In this document: positions 32,163-42,905 of the stretch, piece after piece
Layout of the letters: every line of letters starts with the position of its first letter
Position numbering within the stretch: the stretch's first letter is position 1
NCBI GenBank assembly: GCA_009829735.1
Contig: CM020619.1
Span: forward strand, 33,582,283 to 33,646,282
Length of the DNA: 64,000 nucleotides
Direction of reading: 5' to 3'
Source of the DNA: Pyropia yezoensis
Lineage: Eukaryota; Rhodophyta; Bangiophyceae; Bangiales; Bangiaceae
Position numbers and translations under genes: made by a program
Notes under the pieces: model-generated
Databases searched by the model: none
Told to the model about the DNA's origin: nothing
What the model saw: the letters and a program-made list of their open reading frames with translations, nothing else

Positions 32163-32925
32163 GGTTAAAAATCCAGCGCGGGAAGGGAAAAGCGTAGGTC
32201 AGCGTAGGGGGGGGCCAAGAGGTCAGAGGCGGGGGGCGGGCAGGGGAAAGTCCAAAGGGGGCGCGGGGCCGGGCGGGAAACCAGAGGGGTGGCGGGGGGG
32301 TCCGGAGAAGTTCTTAGGGGGGCACTGGGCCGGGGGGGAAGCCAGAGGGGTGGACGGGGGCGGAGAGGTAGGGGTGTTCGCGGAGATGGCGGCAGAAAGG
32401 CGGGCCCCGTCACCAGCTGCTGCCTCCTTGCGCCGCGCAGACGGAGCGGCAAACCAGGAGGGGTCGAGCGCGTGACCGTCCCCCATGCCATGCACCCGCG
32501 ACGGCACGCGACATGTACGTGGCGTCATCCCTCATCCAATGCACCCCGGAGCGCATGCGAGCGTGTGCTGGGGGGGGGGGGTGAGAGCAGATGGGTGGCG
32601 AGGTCGCGCCCTTTTTTCCCGCGCTATGCTCTGAGCGCAAGCGCGCGCGTGCTGCCAGGGAGGCTCAGGTGGCGCGCTGGGGCGTCTGGCGCAGAGTCCC
32701 GGACGGGACTGCGCGGGAGCACAGGAGTGACCTTCTGCGAGACTGGCAGGAAAGTCCGCTTTGCCGTGGAACTACTGAGAGTTTAGGGACCATAGTTGGC
32801 ACCAAGGGTAAACAGACAGCGCTGACCACGTTTCTGCAGTCAGAAAACAGACAGGAAGACCCAGTCCACGAGAAAACTGGATTGAAGATGAGCTTCATAT
32901 GAATCTAAAAGATTCAAATGAAGCT
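32163..32925. other. 5' non-coding part of the DNA transposon with right hairpin
   Basis: G-rich sequence lies upstream of the transposase ATG. A strong hairpin at 32891-32906/32910-32925 sits directly inside the terminal repeat. The region probably holds the transposase promoter, but no defined promoter motif was recognised. Confidence 0.5.
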
Positions 32926-32945
32926 CAAGGTAGAATAGACACTAG

Positions 32946-32979
32946 TGTGGCCGCGCCCGCCGCCACGCAATAATTCACA
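32946..32979 (-). repeat. 5' LTR of the copia element, outer 34 bp
   Basis: It matches the end of the LTR at 10432-10465 with about five differences, ends in CACA and is followed by the GGGCA target duplicate. Confidence 0.85.
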
Positions 32980-32984
32980 GGGCA

Positions 32985-35900
32985 ATCCGGGATCATTCTG
33001 TCAGTCACGGTACACAGCCCGATTTCGGCACTGCGTCTCCCCCCCGAAAAAACGGCTCGACGAAGGTGAATCGGGCGGCCCAAATCGATAATTAGCCGAA
33101 GGTATCCGCAGGATGGCGCCGACCAGGTTTATTCTCGTCCCGAGCGACAGCGTGCCTCGGATTGTACCTAGAATCATCGTGGGGCATAATCTTTTGGGTG
33201 CTTTGCACATTGGCCGCGCCCCCGCCGGGGCCCAGACCACCCCGCGAGAGCCACCGCTTCCCCAGAGCCGTGCACTGAGCCGGGGGGGGGGGGGGGTTCG
33301 GCGGATCGCACGTGACCGACAGGTGGGGTAGAGGGAGGGGGGGGCGGATGGATACCATCTCAATGATTGGGGCCCGCGTTTTGTGCGCCTTTCCCGCCCC
33401 CCCCCCCCCTTTTTTACCCGACGGACGGGGGGTCACATTGACGGTGGCGGTGACCGCCGCCGCCCCCCCCCGCCCCCCCAGCCGCCAACCCCTGCCTTAC
33501 CGCTCTCCCCTCTACTCCCCCACCCCCCTGCCCCCGCCAGTGTCTTGCGGAGACGCTCCAGTGGCGGCGGGTGCCCCCACCCGTGGCGCCGGTGGCCACC
33601 GTCGAGGGCGTGTGGAGGGGGGGGGGCTGGTGGAGGGGGTGGGAGGGGGAAAGGGGAGGGTGGGGGGGGGGAAGGGACGGGGGGGGGGGGGGAGGGGTGC
33701 TCCTTCATCCCCTCTTTGCTCCCCCCCCCGTCCCAGCCACCCGCGCCGGCGGGTGGCAGAGAGAGACGGCAGCGGGAGGAAGGCCGCCGCCTCCACCGTG
33801 GGGAGGCCGGGGGTGGGCGGGCGGGGGGGGGGGGGGGGGGGCGGTCACCGTCGTCCCCCATGACAAGGCGGTCTGGGCGCCGAGGTCAGGCGGTTGTCGC
33901 AGCCGCCGCCAGCGGCGAGGAGTGCGACTGGGAGGGGGGAAGCGAGGACGGGGGGGGAGGGGGGGACGGGTGCCGGGGTGGCCGAGGTGCGGAGCAGCTG
34001 CAGCGGCGGCAACAGACCATTTTGGAAAGCGCCCTCCCCACCCACCAGACCGACAGGAAAGGGACGAGCGGGGGGGGGGGGGGGGGGGGGGGGGGGTGTG
34101 GCCGTTGGGTGGGCGTGCGTGGTGGCCATCCACGGGCGCGCCACCGCGACCGTGTCCCGTCGCGGTGGCGTCGTGACAACGACGACGCCGCCCGCAGCGG
34201 CGGCGTCACGTCGGCAACGGTGGGGATGTACAGTACAATCTTATGTGCCGACTGGTCAGCGGGGCAAGTCGGAGGGGGGGGGGGTAGATGGTAGTATCTA
34301 TGAAGCACCACCTGATGCGCTGTCGCCGCGTCCTCGACAGGCAAGGAGCCTGGAGCCATGGTCCTGGCGCGAGCTGGTGGTGGGGGGGGGGTGGTGGTGG
34401 GGGTGAGGAAACCCGTGAAGGAGAGCCTGGCGGGTCTCTGCAGAATCTCCCGTCCGCCACCGCCTCTGCTCGTCCGGTCGGCCGCCCGTGCCTTGTGCTC
34501 TGTCCGCCCCCCCCCTTTCTGCCAGGCCTTCCATATTTTACGAGCCCTGCGGGTGACCTGCGCTGCGTTTCGCTTCTGTCGGCCCCTTCCCTCTCTTTTT
34601 TTTGCACGTCCGCGGAGAGAAGGTTGGCCGGTACTTTTGGGGGGTCACCGTTTGGCCAAGGGCCCAGGCCACGCGCGGCCAAGTGGCCAGGACGGCGAGC
34701 GGGGGGGTGGGGCGGGAAACGCGCGTGCGCTGCTGCCGCCCCGCCGGAGACGGGGGCTGCCACGTTGCGGTCTCGAGGCGGCGGACCCCCTCCCGTAGGT
34801 GGTATAGTTTGCAGCTGAGCGGCGGAGGTGGGAGGAGGGGGCAGGGAGCAAAGGGGCACTATAGATAGGGCACCCGTAGCGCGGGGCGCCTGCCCAGTCC
34901 CCCAGCGCCCTTGGCCATTGGCCTGGGCAGAGGTGCGTGCGGCCGTCACGGCCCGCCTTGGGGGGGTGGAGGGGGGGCGGTCCGCCACGCGGCGGCTGCC
35001 GCGTCGATCGTCGATCGACTGGCCGCGGCGGGCGGGCGGGGGGGGCGGCGGCAGGTCGTCCCGCGGCGAGGACCGCCACCCCATCGTCTTTTGCTCGACT
35101 GTACTGTTTGCGCTCAGGCCGGGGTCACGCTCGTCTGCATACCCGGTTATGGACCTCCACAGATCACGTTGATCCGACGCCGCCCTGGTCGGGTGCTGCT
35201 GCTGGGGGGGGCCAGCTATTGTATACTTCCTGGAGGCGGGGGGGTGGAGGTCGCGGTCTGGCCCCGTTTTGGTCTGTGGGATGCCCCAGCGGCCAAGCCA
35301 GAGGCCAAGCCAGTAGGAGCTCTGTAGCTGTACATCCTTACGCCACCGGCGTCCAGGTGGTCGACCACCGGGGTGCTGGCGTGGCGTGGGGGGGTGGGCC
35401 ACCGGTGCTGCCGTGGTGGTGCATGCGGGGGACCATGGGCGTTGCAGTTGGTGAGGCGAGGGGGCAAGGGTGTGCGGGCGGGGGGGGGGGGAGGGGGCCA
35501 CAATGGTCTGTGAGGGTGGGGTGAGGAGGAGGGAGGGCTGGCTACGAAACCAGTCGGTTGCCCGCCGCGCCACCTTCCCCCTTCACCCGTTCCCCCCGCC
35601 TGCCCTCCCCGCGTACAAGCCGCCCGCGGTGACCACGGGGGGAGGGTGGGGGTGGCGCAGAAACGACGCTGGGGGGGGGGGGTGTGGCCGAGACTGGCAG
35701 ACGCGGGTGGAGGGTAACAGCCGCGGCGGGCCGGGCTGTGGTGGTGGGTAGGGGTGTCCCCCCCCGCGCCCCTCCCCCCTACTCTTCTCCGCCGTAGCTT
35801 ACGTCGACGTCTGGGTGGCAGTGATAAGAGCGGGGGGGGCGTGAGGGGCGGCGGGACGGTGGCGGCGGAGTTGGCCGAGAAGACGACGGAGGAGGGGGGG

Positions 35901-36553
35901 GAAGCGGAGGGGGAGGGATGCCCCGGGGGGAACGGTTGGGTCTGCAAATGCCCCACTGGTGAAAGCGGGATGGCGAAGCGACAGGAGGGGACGGGGCGGG
36001 GACGTGACAGAAACTGCCAAGGGGCTGGCGGCCGAGAACGGCAGCGCAAGCAAGCGGGGGAGGGGGGGTGTGTGGCCAAGGACGGCGGACGGGTGGCGGA
36101 AACAACAGCGGAGGGGGGGGAAGGGGGGTGTGAGTGGAGGCGACGGCGGCCGCGGCGGGGAGGCAGGGACAGCGGCGGTGGGGCGCCGCCAGTGGCGGCG
36201 CGGCGTGGCCGCACACCACCGCCAGGCCGGCGGCGGGGACTCCCGCCCATGCGGGGCTCCCCCGCCGGGGTGGATGGAGCGTGCCGCCGACGCGCGTGCG
36301 CGACGGCTCAGGGGAGCGGGGGGGGGGGGACGGGGATTCGCCCCAGTGAGCAGGTCGGGGAGCGCAGACGTACCCGGGCGGGGACGAGGGCTCAGCGCCC
36401 AGGTGAAGGGGGACAATAGGAGCAGAGGGCGCGGGGAGAGCCCCACCCCCCCCCCCCCCAGCACGCCCGTCGTCAGGGCTGGGCGAGGTGCCGCAACCGC
36501 TGCCGTCGGCACCAACGCCGCTGATGCCACCGCCGCTGCATCGCACAGGTCCT

Positions 36554-36585
<32 letters not shown>

Positions 36586-37404
36586 CGTCGTCGTTGTCGC
36601 CGCGACCGCTACCGCCGCCGCCGCCGCCACCGCCACCGTGACCGTTTTGTCGCCGCTGTCACGTTGGCCAGCTGCCATGATCGACGGCCTCCCTGCGACC
36701 CTCCCCGGCAACTAGACCAGGGCCCACCGCCGCGTGGGTGCAGACGCGGTGTGCAGATTGAAGACGGTGGGCGCCGACAGGGGCGGCACAGGCGCGGGGG
36801 GGGGGGAGGGCCGTCTGGCCCTGCCAGCTGTGTTGCGTCCGATGTGTCTGCCGGCAGAGGGGCAGAGGATGGGTGGGCTCTTCAACCCCTGGGGGTGCGA
36901 AAGAGATAAGCGCTCAGGAAAGGAAGGAGGTGGACGCCATCAGCAACGAGCCGCTCGCGGCTGTTGTGCATGAAGGCGACCACTCTACTGAACAGTACTC
37001 GACTCGCTCTGGGCGCCTGTAGACTCGTTGCATGTACACATCGGGCAGGAAATTTTGAAGAAAATTGAAAAACAGTTGCATTTCAGACCCGTTCAATCCA
37101 CAAGAGTGACTGACAGTAGGGCAATGGCGGTGCGCAGAGGCTGCGTCGACGTCGGCCTGACATTTTCGTCTCCCGCAGCATCCCTGTGTCCTGCCTGCCC
37201 CACTCCCCCGCCGTCCCGCGCATCTTTGGGGTATCCCTGTTCTGCCATACCCCCCCCTGTGTTGCGTCTGCTGTGACATCTTCTCGTCTCCCGCTCGTCT
37301 TCCTTTGTCCCTTTTCCTTTCTCTCCGCTCTCCCCGTCTCCCCTTGTCGGTATTAGCCGCCCCCTTCTCTCTCCCTCCCCGCCCGGCCACGGTCGCCTTG
37401 CGTC
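32985..37404. other. G/C homopolymer-rich region, no gene recognised
   Basis: Long G runs, C runs and GGC/CCG triplets dominate 33280-36900 on both strands. Frames of up to 455 codons occur but are Pro, Gly, Arg or Ala runs without domains. The last 400 bp (37000-37404) are more balanced and pyrimidine-rich and probably form the 5' region of the SEC61 gamma gene. Confidence 0.55.
34070..34096. repeat. 27-nt guanine homopolymer
   Basis: Twenty-seven consecutive G, the longest single-base run noticed. It has strong quadruplex potential and an unreliable assembled length. Confidence 0.95.
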
Positions 37405-38379
37405 ATGGACGCTGTCCAGTCCGTGGCGGGCCCGCTGCACGAGTTCTCTATTGACTCGGCGCGCCTGCTGCGCCGGTGCACCAAGCCTGACCGTCGGGGT
37501 ACGTTTGCTATTCGGCGAAGTGGTGGTTGGTGGTGGTGGTGGTGTGTGGTGCCGTACGCACCAGCGGCTAGCGCCGTCTGTAGCGTCATTGTGGGCGGTA
37601 TGTCGCCACTTCTGCTTGGTGGAGTGCCCCTGAGGGTATTCTTTTCTGCCGCGGGTGGCCCGCTCTGCGCGTTCGTGTTCGGGGTGGGGAGGACATCGAT
37701 GTTGGCACTGGTGTACGTGCGGGAGCGTGGTTTGTGCCGTTACCATCAGCCGGGCATCTAACCGTTCGAGTTGCGAGCTTGCCGCAATGCTGTTGGTCGG
37801 CCTTTGTCACACCTCGTATGTTACATGTGCCACGTCCATGTGTTCGCGTCTTGTGACCCTGCCCGCGTTCGCTGCTGTGCTGCCCCCGGCCTCTGCCATC
37901 TTGCTCCTGTGCTCACAGAGTTTACCAAGATTGCGTCGGCCACGGCGATTGGGTTTGCGGTGATGGGCTTCATCGGGTACTTTGTTCGGCTTCTCCATAT
38001 CCCCGTCAACAACATTCTCATTGGTACGTGCTTCACGCGCAGATGCTCTTGCCTTCTGCTTCGCACACGAGGGCTGCCTGGCGTGCTTTCTTGTTGCTCC
38101 TCCAACGCAGCTGATGATGTTTTTTGCAACCCAGACGATTCAGCTCTGCAGACGCTCGACGTGGGCACACGTCGGTGAGTGGCGCAGCCAGTTTGCGCAT
38201 TGTACAACTCTGCAGGCGCTCGACGTGGGCACACGTCGGTGAGTGGCGCAGCCAGTTTGCGCATTGTACTAACGCCCCGTTGATGAATTATCTGCTCCGT
38301 TCCTCTACTGCTGTCGCTGCTGCATCGTTCACTCGTCCTCCCACGTTGACAACTCTCTTTCTCGACTACAGGATCATAG
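37405..38379 (+). CDS. SEC61G: Protein transport protein Sec61 subunit gamma, three exons
   Basis: This is the small tail-anchored gamma subunit (SecE homologue) of the Sec61 translocon in the ER membrane, needed for co-translational protein import. Exons are 37405-37498, 37919-38023 and 38372-38379. Introns of 420 and 348 bp both start GTACG and end CACAG or TACAG, each in phase 1. The spliced product is 68 residues, the same length as human SEC61G. It has an amphipathic N-terminal helix, the invariant RRCTKPDR motif, then [13 protein letters not shown] and one membrane helix ending [13 protein letters not shown]. The last exon supplies only one base pair of a codon, one Ser codon and a TAG stop, which would be missed by automated prediction. 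Intron 2 contains a 64-bp tandem duplication. Confidence 0.95.
38144..38271 (+). repeat. 64-bp tandem duplication in SEC61G intron 2
   Basis: Two adjacent copies (38144-38207 and 38208-38271) differ at only a few bases. Each contains a GGTGAGTGG sequence that resembles a splice donor, so the duplication could create decoy donors. Confidence 0.9.
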
Positions 38380-40399
38380 GTTTTTGTCTGACGAGTCTGC
38401 CTCTCATGTATTGTGTAAATGGAGAATGGGGTCGAACTGTGCTCTTGTCTATGTTCGGGCTCGCCTACTCGACGCGCGCAACGGGCGCACGCGGTTTGCG
38501 TTGGTAGCCCGCTGCACTGACCGCCGTCCTTGCGACTGCACCTGCTCGCCGCGACCCGGCGTTCTTGCTCCGCACATGGCGCTGCCACCAAGCCCACTGG
38601 CAGCCGCTTGGCGCGGCCCCACATTGAATGCGGCAGGCGATGGAGGCACCACCCCGCCGCACCTACACCTCCTTGATGGCCACCAGCTTTTGACCACGGC
38701 ACCACGGTGATAAGCCGCCACCCGTCCCCTGAAACGCGCTCTTTCTGCCACTTACGAAGTCATTTCCCCCTGGTGCCTATGAAAGCCCGGTTGACGTGGC
38801 GAAGGCTCCCCGACGCAGCGTCCCGCAGCACAGGCAGGACCACTACCGCCAATTGTGCCACAGCCGTGACCACCCCCCACGTAGCTCCCGTCCCCCACAA
38901 ACGTGTCCCGCGACACAATGTCGCTTCTGTCGCCACCGCCCTTGCCACACTGATTGGTAACAACCCCCACCGCCCCTCCCCCGCCCTCGCCGTCACGCCT
39001 TTCCCCTCCTCTGTCGTCACCGCCGCCCACGGCACCGCCCCCGGCGCCGGCGCCGGCGCATCCTCGGCCACGGACGCTGATGTTCCCTCCGCTGCTGACG
39101 CTGCTGCGCCCTCGGCCGCCGCCGCTGCAACCCTCCTCTGCCGCTGTCGCAACCGCTGCCGCCGCTGCCACTGCTGTCGCATCGTTTCAATCAAGCGGCG
39201 CCATCGCCCCCCCCCGCTCCCCCCGCCGCTGGTGGCGACGGCGACGGCGATGGCGTCGGCGACGGCGGCGGCGGCAGCGGCGGTGCCTCCCCCCAGATGG
39301 CCACCCCCGCGACGTTGTACTCGGGATCCCCCGGCGCCGCACGAAGGCACCGGAAAAACGCCCGCAGCGGCGTACCGACGGCCGTTGGTGCATCAAAGAT
39401 GGCATTGATGATGTCACTCAGCTGCGCGTTGCACCGGTGCGGGCGTGAGAGGCCGTCGGGGTCGTCGCCCCCGGGGCCAGGGCGTGCGCGGTGCACGATG
39501 GTGGTGGTGATGGAGGGGGTGAAGGGGCGGTCCGCGGGGGGTGAGGGAGACGGGGAGGGGGGGGAGGGGTCGGCGGAGGAGGAGCCGGGTAGGGGGGCGG
39601 GGGGGGGGGGGCGTCGGGCGGAGTGGGCGGCAGCGTGGCCATGGTGGGAGCAGACGGGGGAGCGGGGGCAGGGGGAGATATAGGGTGGAGGGGGGGGAGG
39701 GTGTGTGAGGGGATGGGCAGGCGAGGGCGGACAGGGGAGCGACGCACAGAAGAGAAAAGAGAGGGGGGGGGCGGGAGGCGATTCGCGGCGGCGGCGATGA
39801 CAGACGGCACCGCACACCTGGTGGCGGCGCAGCGGCAGCGGCAAGTGCGTCAGGCCGCTGGCGCAGCGGCGGCGCGTTTGCAGAAGCGGGGGTACGGGGC
39901 AGAAGTGGGCGGCGGGGCGGCGGGGGGTGGCGGGGGACGGCGGGGGGCGGGGCGGGAGAGCCGGCGTCCTACGGCAGCAGCAGTCTGCAGCCGGGACTCT
40001 TTGCGCCACAGACGGGTTTGGCTTGCGATGTATTTTTGATCCTCCGGATCAAGCAGACAAGAGGGGGCTGGCCTCTCACTTCCATCGCGGCCACGTCGTA
40101 GGTGGAGCATCGCCGTGGCGGACGGCGACCAAGGAAACGCCCCGCAGGTATTCCATTTTTTTTTTTCCACGCACCACCACGCACTCGGCCCACGCAAGTG
40201 TCGTGCACAGGGGCGGGTACGACGCCACATGGGCGGGTAGGACGCAGAAGCATCGCGCACCGCGGCGACCAGCACCCTGCCGCCCCCCCCTCCGGCATAA
40301 TTGCAAGCGCACCCACCCACCCACACACTCCCCGCTCCCCGCCTCTCCCCGCGTCCGTCACATTCATGTGCCGCCGGTGCCCCTCCCTCCGCGCGACCG
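38380..40399. other. Intergenic; one possible unassigned minus-strand coding fragment
   Basis: Most of the region is Ala/Pro/Arg low complexity. On the minus strand, 39300-39480 encodes a non-repetitive stretch (CNAQLSDIINAIFDAP and PLRAFFRCLRAAP) that looks more protein-like than its surroundings. The frame has no ATG and is flanked by poly-Pro runs. It may be an exon of an unrecognised gene whose frame is disturbed by the C run near 39600. Confidence 0.25.
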
Positions 40400-42010
40400 C
40401 TACGTCCAGATATCACTAGTACAGTCTCCTCCTGGAAGGCGCATCTCGTGCGCGAGGGCAGGCCCCCACGGCTCCGCCCCAAAGTCCACAACAAAGTCTT
40501 CTGCCAGCGACAGCCCCCCCCCCGCGTCCACGTCCACGTCCACCCGAAGCAGCTGTCCCCCGCGGGCAACAAGGTCGGGGTAAAACTGGGCGTCCCAGGC
40601 GCTAAACAGGCTGGTGCTCACGTACAGCCGCCGCCCGTCGCGAGACAGCTGCACCATCTGCGCGCCGCCGCGCACGCGAACGCCTCCGACCACCGTCGGC
40701 GTCGCCGGGGGCACAATGCCGTCGGCCGCCGCGGCGGCCGCGTCGGCCAGGGTCACCCCAGTGTCCTTGGGCACCGACAGGAGGCCCCCAATGTAGACCT
40801 GGCCGACCAGCCGCGGGTGCGCCGTGTCGCGAATGTCGTACTGCCGGACGTCGCCGTGGAGCCAGCACGCCAGGAACAAGTACCGGTCGTCCAGGCTGAT
40901 GACAAAGTCCGTGATAAGCGCGGGCATGGAAGGGAGCAACCAGCCCGTCACTGCCACAGACGGGATGGTCAGGACGACCGACGTGGACCAGCCAGCAGCG
41001 GCGGAGGGGTCCTTGACAAACCGCACCAGCTCCCCGCTAAGCGCGCACGCGACGTACCCCACCGGCTCGTCTGGGTTGTGGAGGAACCGCACCTCGAGCG
41101 GCACAGACCCGGCGCCCAGGTCCACCGACCCGGTGATGACGCGGCGGGACCACGACCAAAAGGTCAGCGTTCGGCCGTAGCCGCCGGTGGCCACGTGCGC
41201 CGGGTTGAACCCACGCACCAGCTGCGACGGGGTGCCCCACCCCGAGGAGACCATCACGTCGTGGCGAGGCTGGTACCAAAAGTCGTACCCGTGGGGGGTG
41301 CCCTCCCCGGGTGCCTCCCACCGGCCCAGCACCCGCCGCGTGGCGGGGTCGATGGACAAAAAGCCGTTGCCCGCGGGGTCCCCGTCGACGCCCGCCATGC
41401 ACGACACCACCACCGCGTCGGGGGTGCAGTGGGAGGTGTGGGGCCACGAAAGACCGGCAGAGGAGGCAATCTCGGCGGCGGTGACGGTGCCGGCCAGGGC
41501 GGGCGCCCGCGGGTTGGCCGCCACGTCGATAAAGTGGATGTCCCCGCTGAGCACGCCCCCCGCAACGAGGGTGGTGTGCGTGCCGCCGGGGGGGATCCCC
41601 TTTGAGCTGGACCGGCAGCTGCTGCAGGAGCTCCAGCCCATGTGGTGGAGCTCATCGCCGGGCGCCAGCATCGGCAGCCGATGGATGACGGTGGCGTAGG
41701 TGGGACTGTCAGGGTCCACGTCCACCGTTGCGAGGTAGTCGGGGTGGGCGGCCTTGCCGCCGTCACCATTCACGCCGGTAGTCCCTTGGTCGCCGCCGCC
41801 GTCATCGCCGCTGGCGGCATGGCGCTTGTGTTCCCGGTGCAGCACGGCGGGGACGTACAGCAGCGTCTCCCGCCCGCCGGCCGTTGCGGCCGCCAGCGGC
41901 GAGTCGTAGCCAGTATGGCAGGCACGCGACGCGGCGGCGGGGGCAGCCACGGGCTTGCACGCGTCGACGCCTGCCGGCGGCGGCCCCGCGACCGCGTGCG
42001 CACACGCCAT
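40400..42010 (-). CDS. SELENBP1: Selenium-binding protein / methanethiol oxidase
   Basis: Members of this family oxidise methanethiol to formaldehyde, hydrogen sulfide and hydrogen peroxide; in marine algae methanethiol arises from dimethylsulfoniopropionate turnover. The ATG at 42010 gives 536 residues; animal homologues are about 470, the surplus being an Ala/Gly-rich N-terminus and loops. Family signatures appear in order: CHTGYDSPL, DYLATVDVDPDSPTY, VIHRLPM, ELHHMGWSSCSSC (the CSSC motif near residue 130), HTSHC, GYDFWYQPRHDVM and RFLHNPDEP. They continue with GWLLPSMPALITDFVISLDDR, HGDVRQYDI, SAWDAQFYPDL and the C-terminal PGGDCTSDIW. The frame is open to 42103 but without another ATG. 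It is intronless and intact, ending in TAG. It is probably cytosolic, since no clear signal peptide is seen. Confidence 0.93.
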   Translation of the reverse strand: MACAHAVAGPPPAGVDACKPVAAPAAASRACHTGYDSPLAAATAGGRETLLYVPAVLHREHKRHAASGDDGGGDQGTTGVNGDGGKAAHPDYLATVDVDPDSPTYATVIHRLPMLAPGDELHHMGWSSCSSCRSSSKGIPPGGTHTTLVAGGVLSGDIHFIDVAANPRAPALAGTVTAAEIASSAGLSWPHTSHCTPDAVVVSCMAGVDGDPAGNGFLSIDPATRRVLGRWEAPGEGTPHGYDFWYQPRHDVMVSSGWGTPSQLVRGFNPAHVATGGYGRTLTFWSWSRRVITGSVDLGAGSVPLEVRFLHNPDEPVGYVACALSGELVRFVKDPSAAAGWSTSVVLTIPSVAVTGWLLPSMPALITDFVISLDDRYLFLACWLHGDVRQYDIRDTAHPRLVGQVYIGGLLSVPKDTGVTLADAAAAAADGIVPPATPTVVGGVRVRGGAQMVQLSRDGRRLYVSTSLFSAWDAQFYPDLVARGGQLLRVDVDVDAGGGLSLAEDFVVDFGAEPWGPALAHEMRLPGGDCTSDIWT

Positions 42011-42430
42011 GAACCCCCGCACGTAGGGGAGGGGGGCGGCGGCCGAGGAGGCCGGAGAAGAGGAGCAGGGGTGGGGGGGGGGTCGAGCCTTGTGGACTGG
42101 CACTCCGCAGGTGATAAGCAGAGGAAGTTGACAAGGAGTGGAGGTCAGCCGGGCTTGAAGGGAGGGAGAGGACAGGGTGAAGGGGGGATTTGCTCAGAGA
42201 AGGGGAAGCAAGGTGGATAGCGTGGCCGAGAAGCAGCGGGAAGGGCTCCGCCCGAGCGTTGCGGGCGGGGACGAGGACCAGACAGCCGTGGGCGACCCGG
42301 CGTGCTGGAGGGTCAGGTGGGGGGTGTGAGGAGGCGGTCGGGGTGGGCGCGAACGTTGGGATTTTGGGGATGAGCGCTTCTGTTGGCGTGCGTCGGCAGG
42401 TGGGAGCGACATTTAAGTAGTGGCTCTGGC
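42011..42430. other. Upstream region of the selenium-binding protein gene
   Basis: This is a mixed-composition sequence without other genes and is the likely promoter region for the minus-strand gene. No TATA element was recognised. Confidence 0.35.
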
Positions 42431-42608
42431 GGAAAGGGCAGTGCACGCACAGGCGCCCTGCTCCCGCGGGCTCCCTGCGCCTGCCGTACAAACCACTCGT
42501 TGAGGTCTCTATGTGAGTCGTCGCGGGGGGGGCAAGGGGAGTGCACGCACAGGCGCCCTGCTCCCGCAGGCTCCCTGCCCCTGCCGTACAACCCACTCGC
42601 TGAGGTCT
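42431..42608. repeat. Two ~78-bp repeats with 100-bp period
   Basis: Copies 42431-42508 and 42531-42608 share GTGCACGCACAGGCGCCCTG and a following CTGCCGTACAA...GAGGTCT. They lie 420-600 bp upstream of the selenium-binding protein start. Confidence 0.8.
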
Positions 42609-42905
42609 TCTTGCTCTCTCGCCCGAGCTCCCCGCCATCACACCCTGCCCGCAATCTCCCTCGCCTACTTCTCCGCCTGGACGACGCAACGCCGGGCGGC
42701 AGAGAGGCCGGCGACAAGCCCGACACGCGACCCCGGCGGGGTGAAGCATCATGCTTGACTATGATAGTCTCAAGGTCAAGAGAGATCCAGAGGGGGGGAG
42801 GCGGGGGGAAGAAGGCTGCGCTGGCCGCTGCCATAAAAATGCCATCATCCAACGACCCAACGGGCGGTGCCCCCCCGCGGCATCGTCAGAAGGTTATGTT
42901 CTTGC

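Larger units (their letters stand above)
28909..32941 (-). mobile_element. piggyBac-like DNA transposon with CTAG target duplication
   Basis: It has perfect 16-bp terminal inverted repeats (28909-28924 and 32926-32941, TGTCTATTCTACCTTG) flanked by CTAG at 28905-28908 and 32942-32945. The undisrupted copia LTR at 10029-10465 shows the empty site. Each end also carries a subterminal hairpin with an AGCTTCATATGAAT arm (28929-28966 and 32891-32925). It encodes one transposase on the minus strand. The intact frame and perfect ends suggest a recently mobile copy. Confidence 0.9.
10029..32979 (-). mobile_element. Ty1/copia LTR retrotransposon, decayed, hosting two nested insertions
   Basis: Outer boundaries are set by 437-bp LTRs and a 5-bp target-site duplication, GGGCA, at 10024-10028 and 32980-32984. 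In minus-strand order it has a 5' LTR (split by a DNA transposon), primer-binding site, gag, protease, integrase, an RT remnant, RNase H (separated by gypsy element A) and a 3' LTR. Integrase precedes RT/RNase H, the copia order. Several in-frame stops, a frameshift and loss of most of RT make it non-autonomous. Without the nested insertions it is about 5.2 kb. Confidence 0.9.

Noticed and set aside
33001..36900. Many long ORFs with Pro/Gly/Arg runs on both strands
   Set aside because: All frames are open because the sequence is G/C homopolymer; no domain, no start context, no shared reading bias.
39191..40009. Minus-strand 272-codon ORF next to the selenium-binding gene
   Set aside because: It lacks an ATG, most of it is poly-Pro, and only about 60 residues look protein-like. 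Kept only as a note in the intergenic entry.
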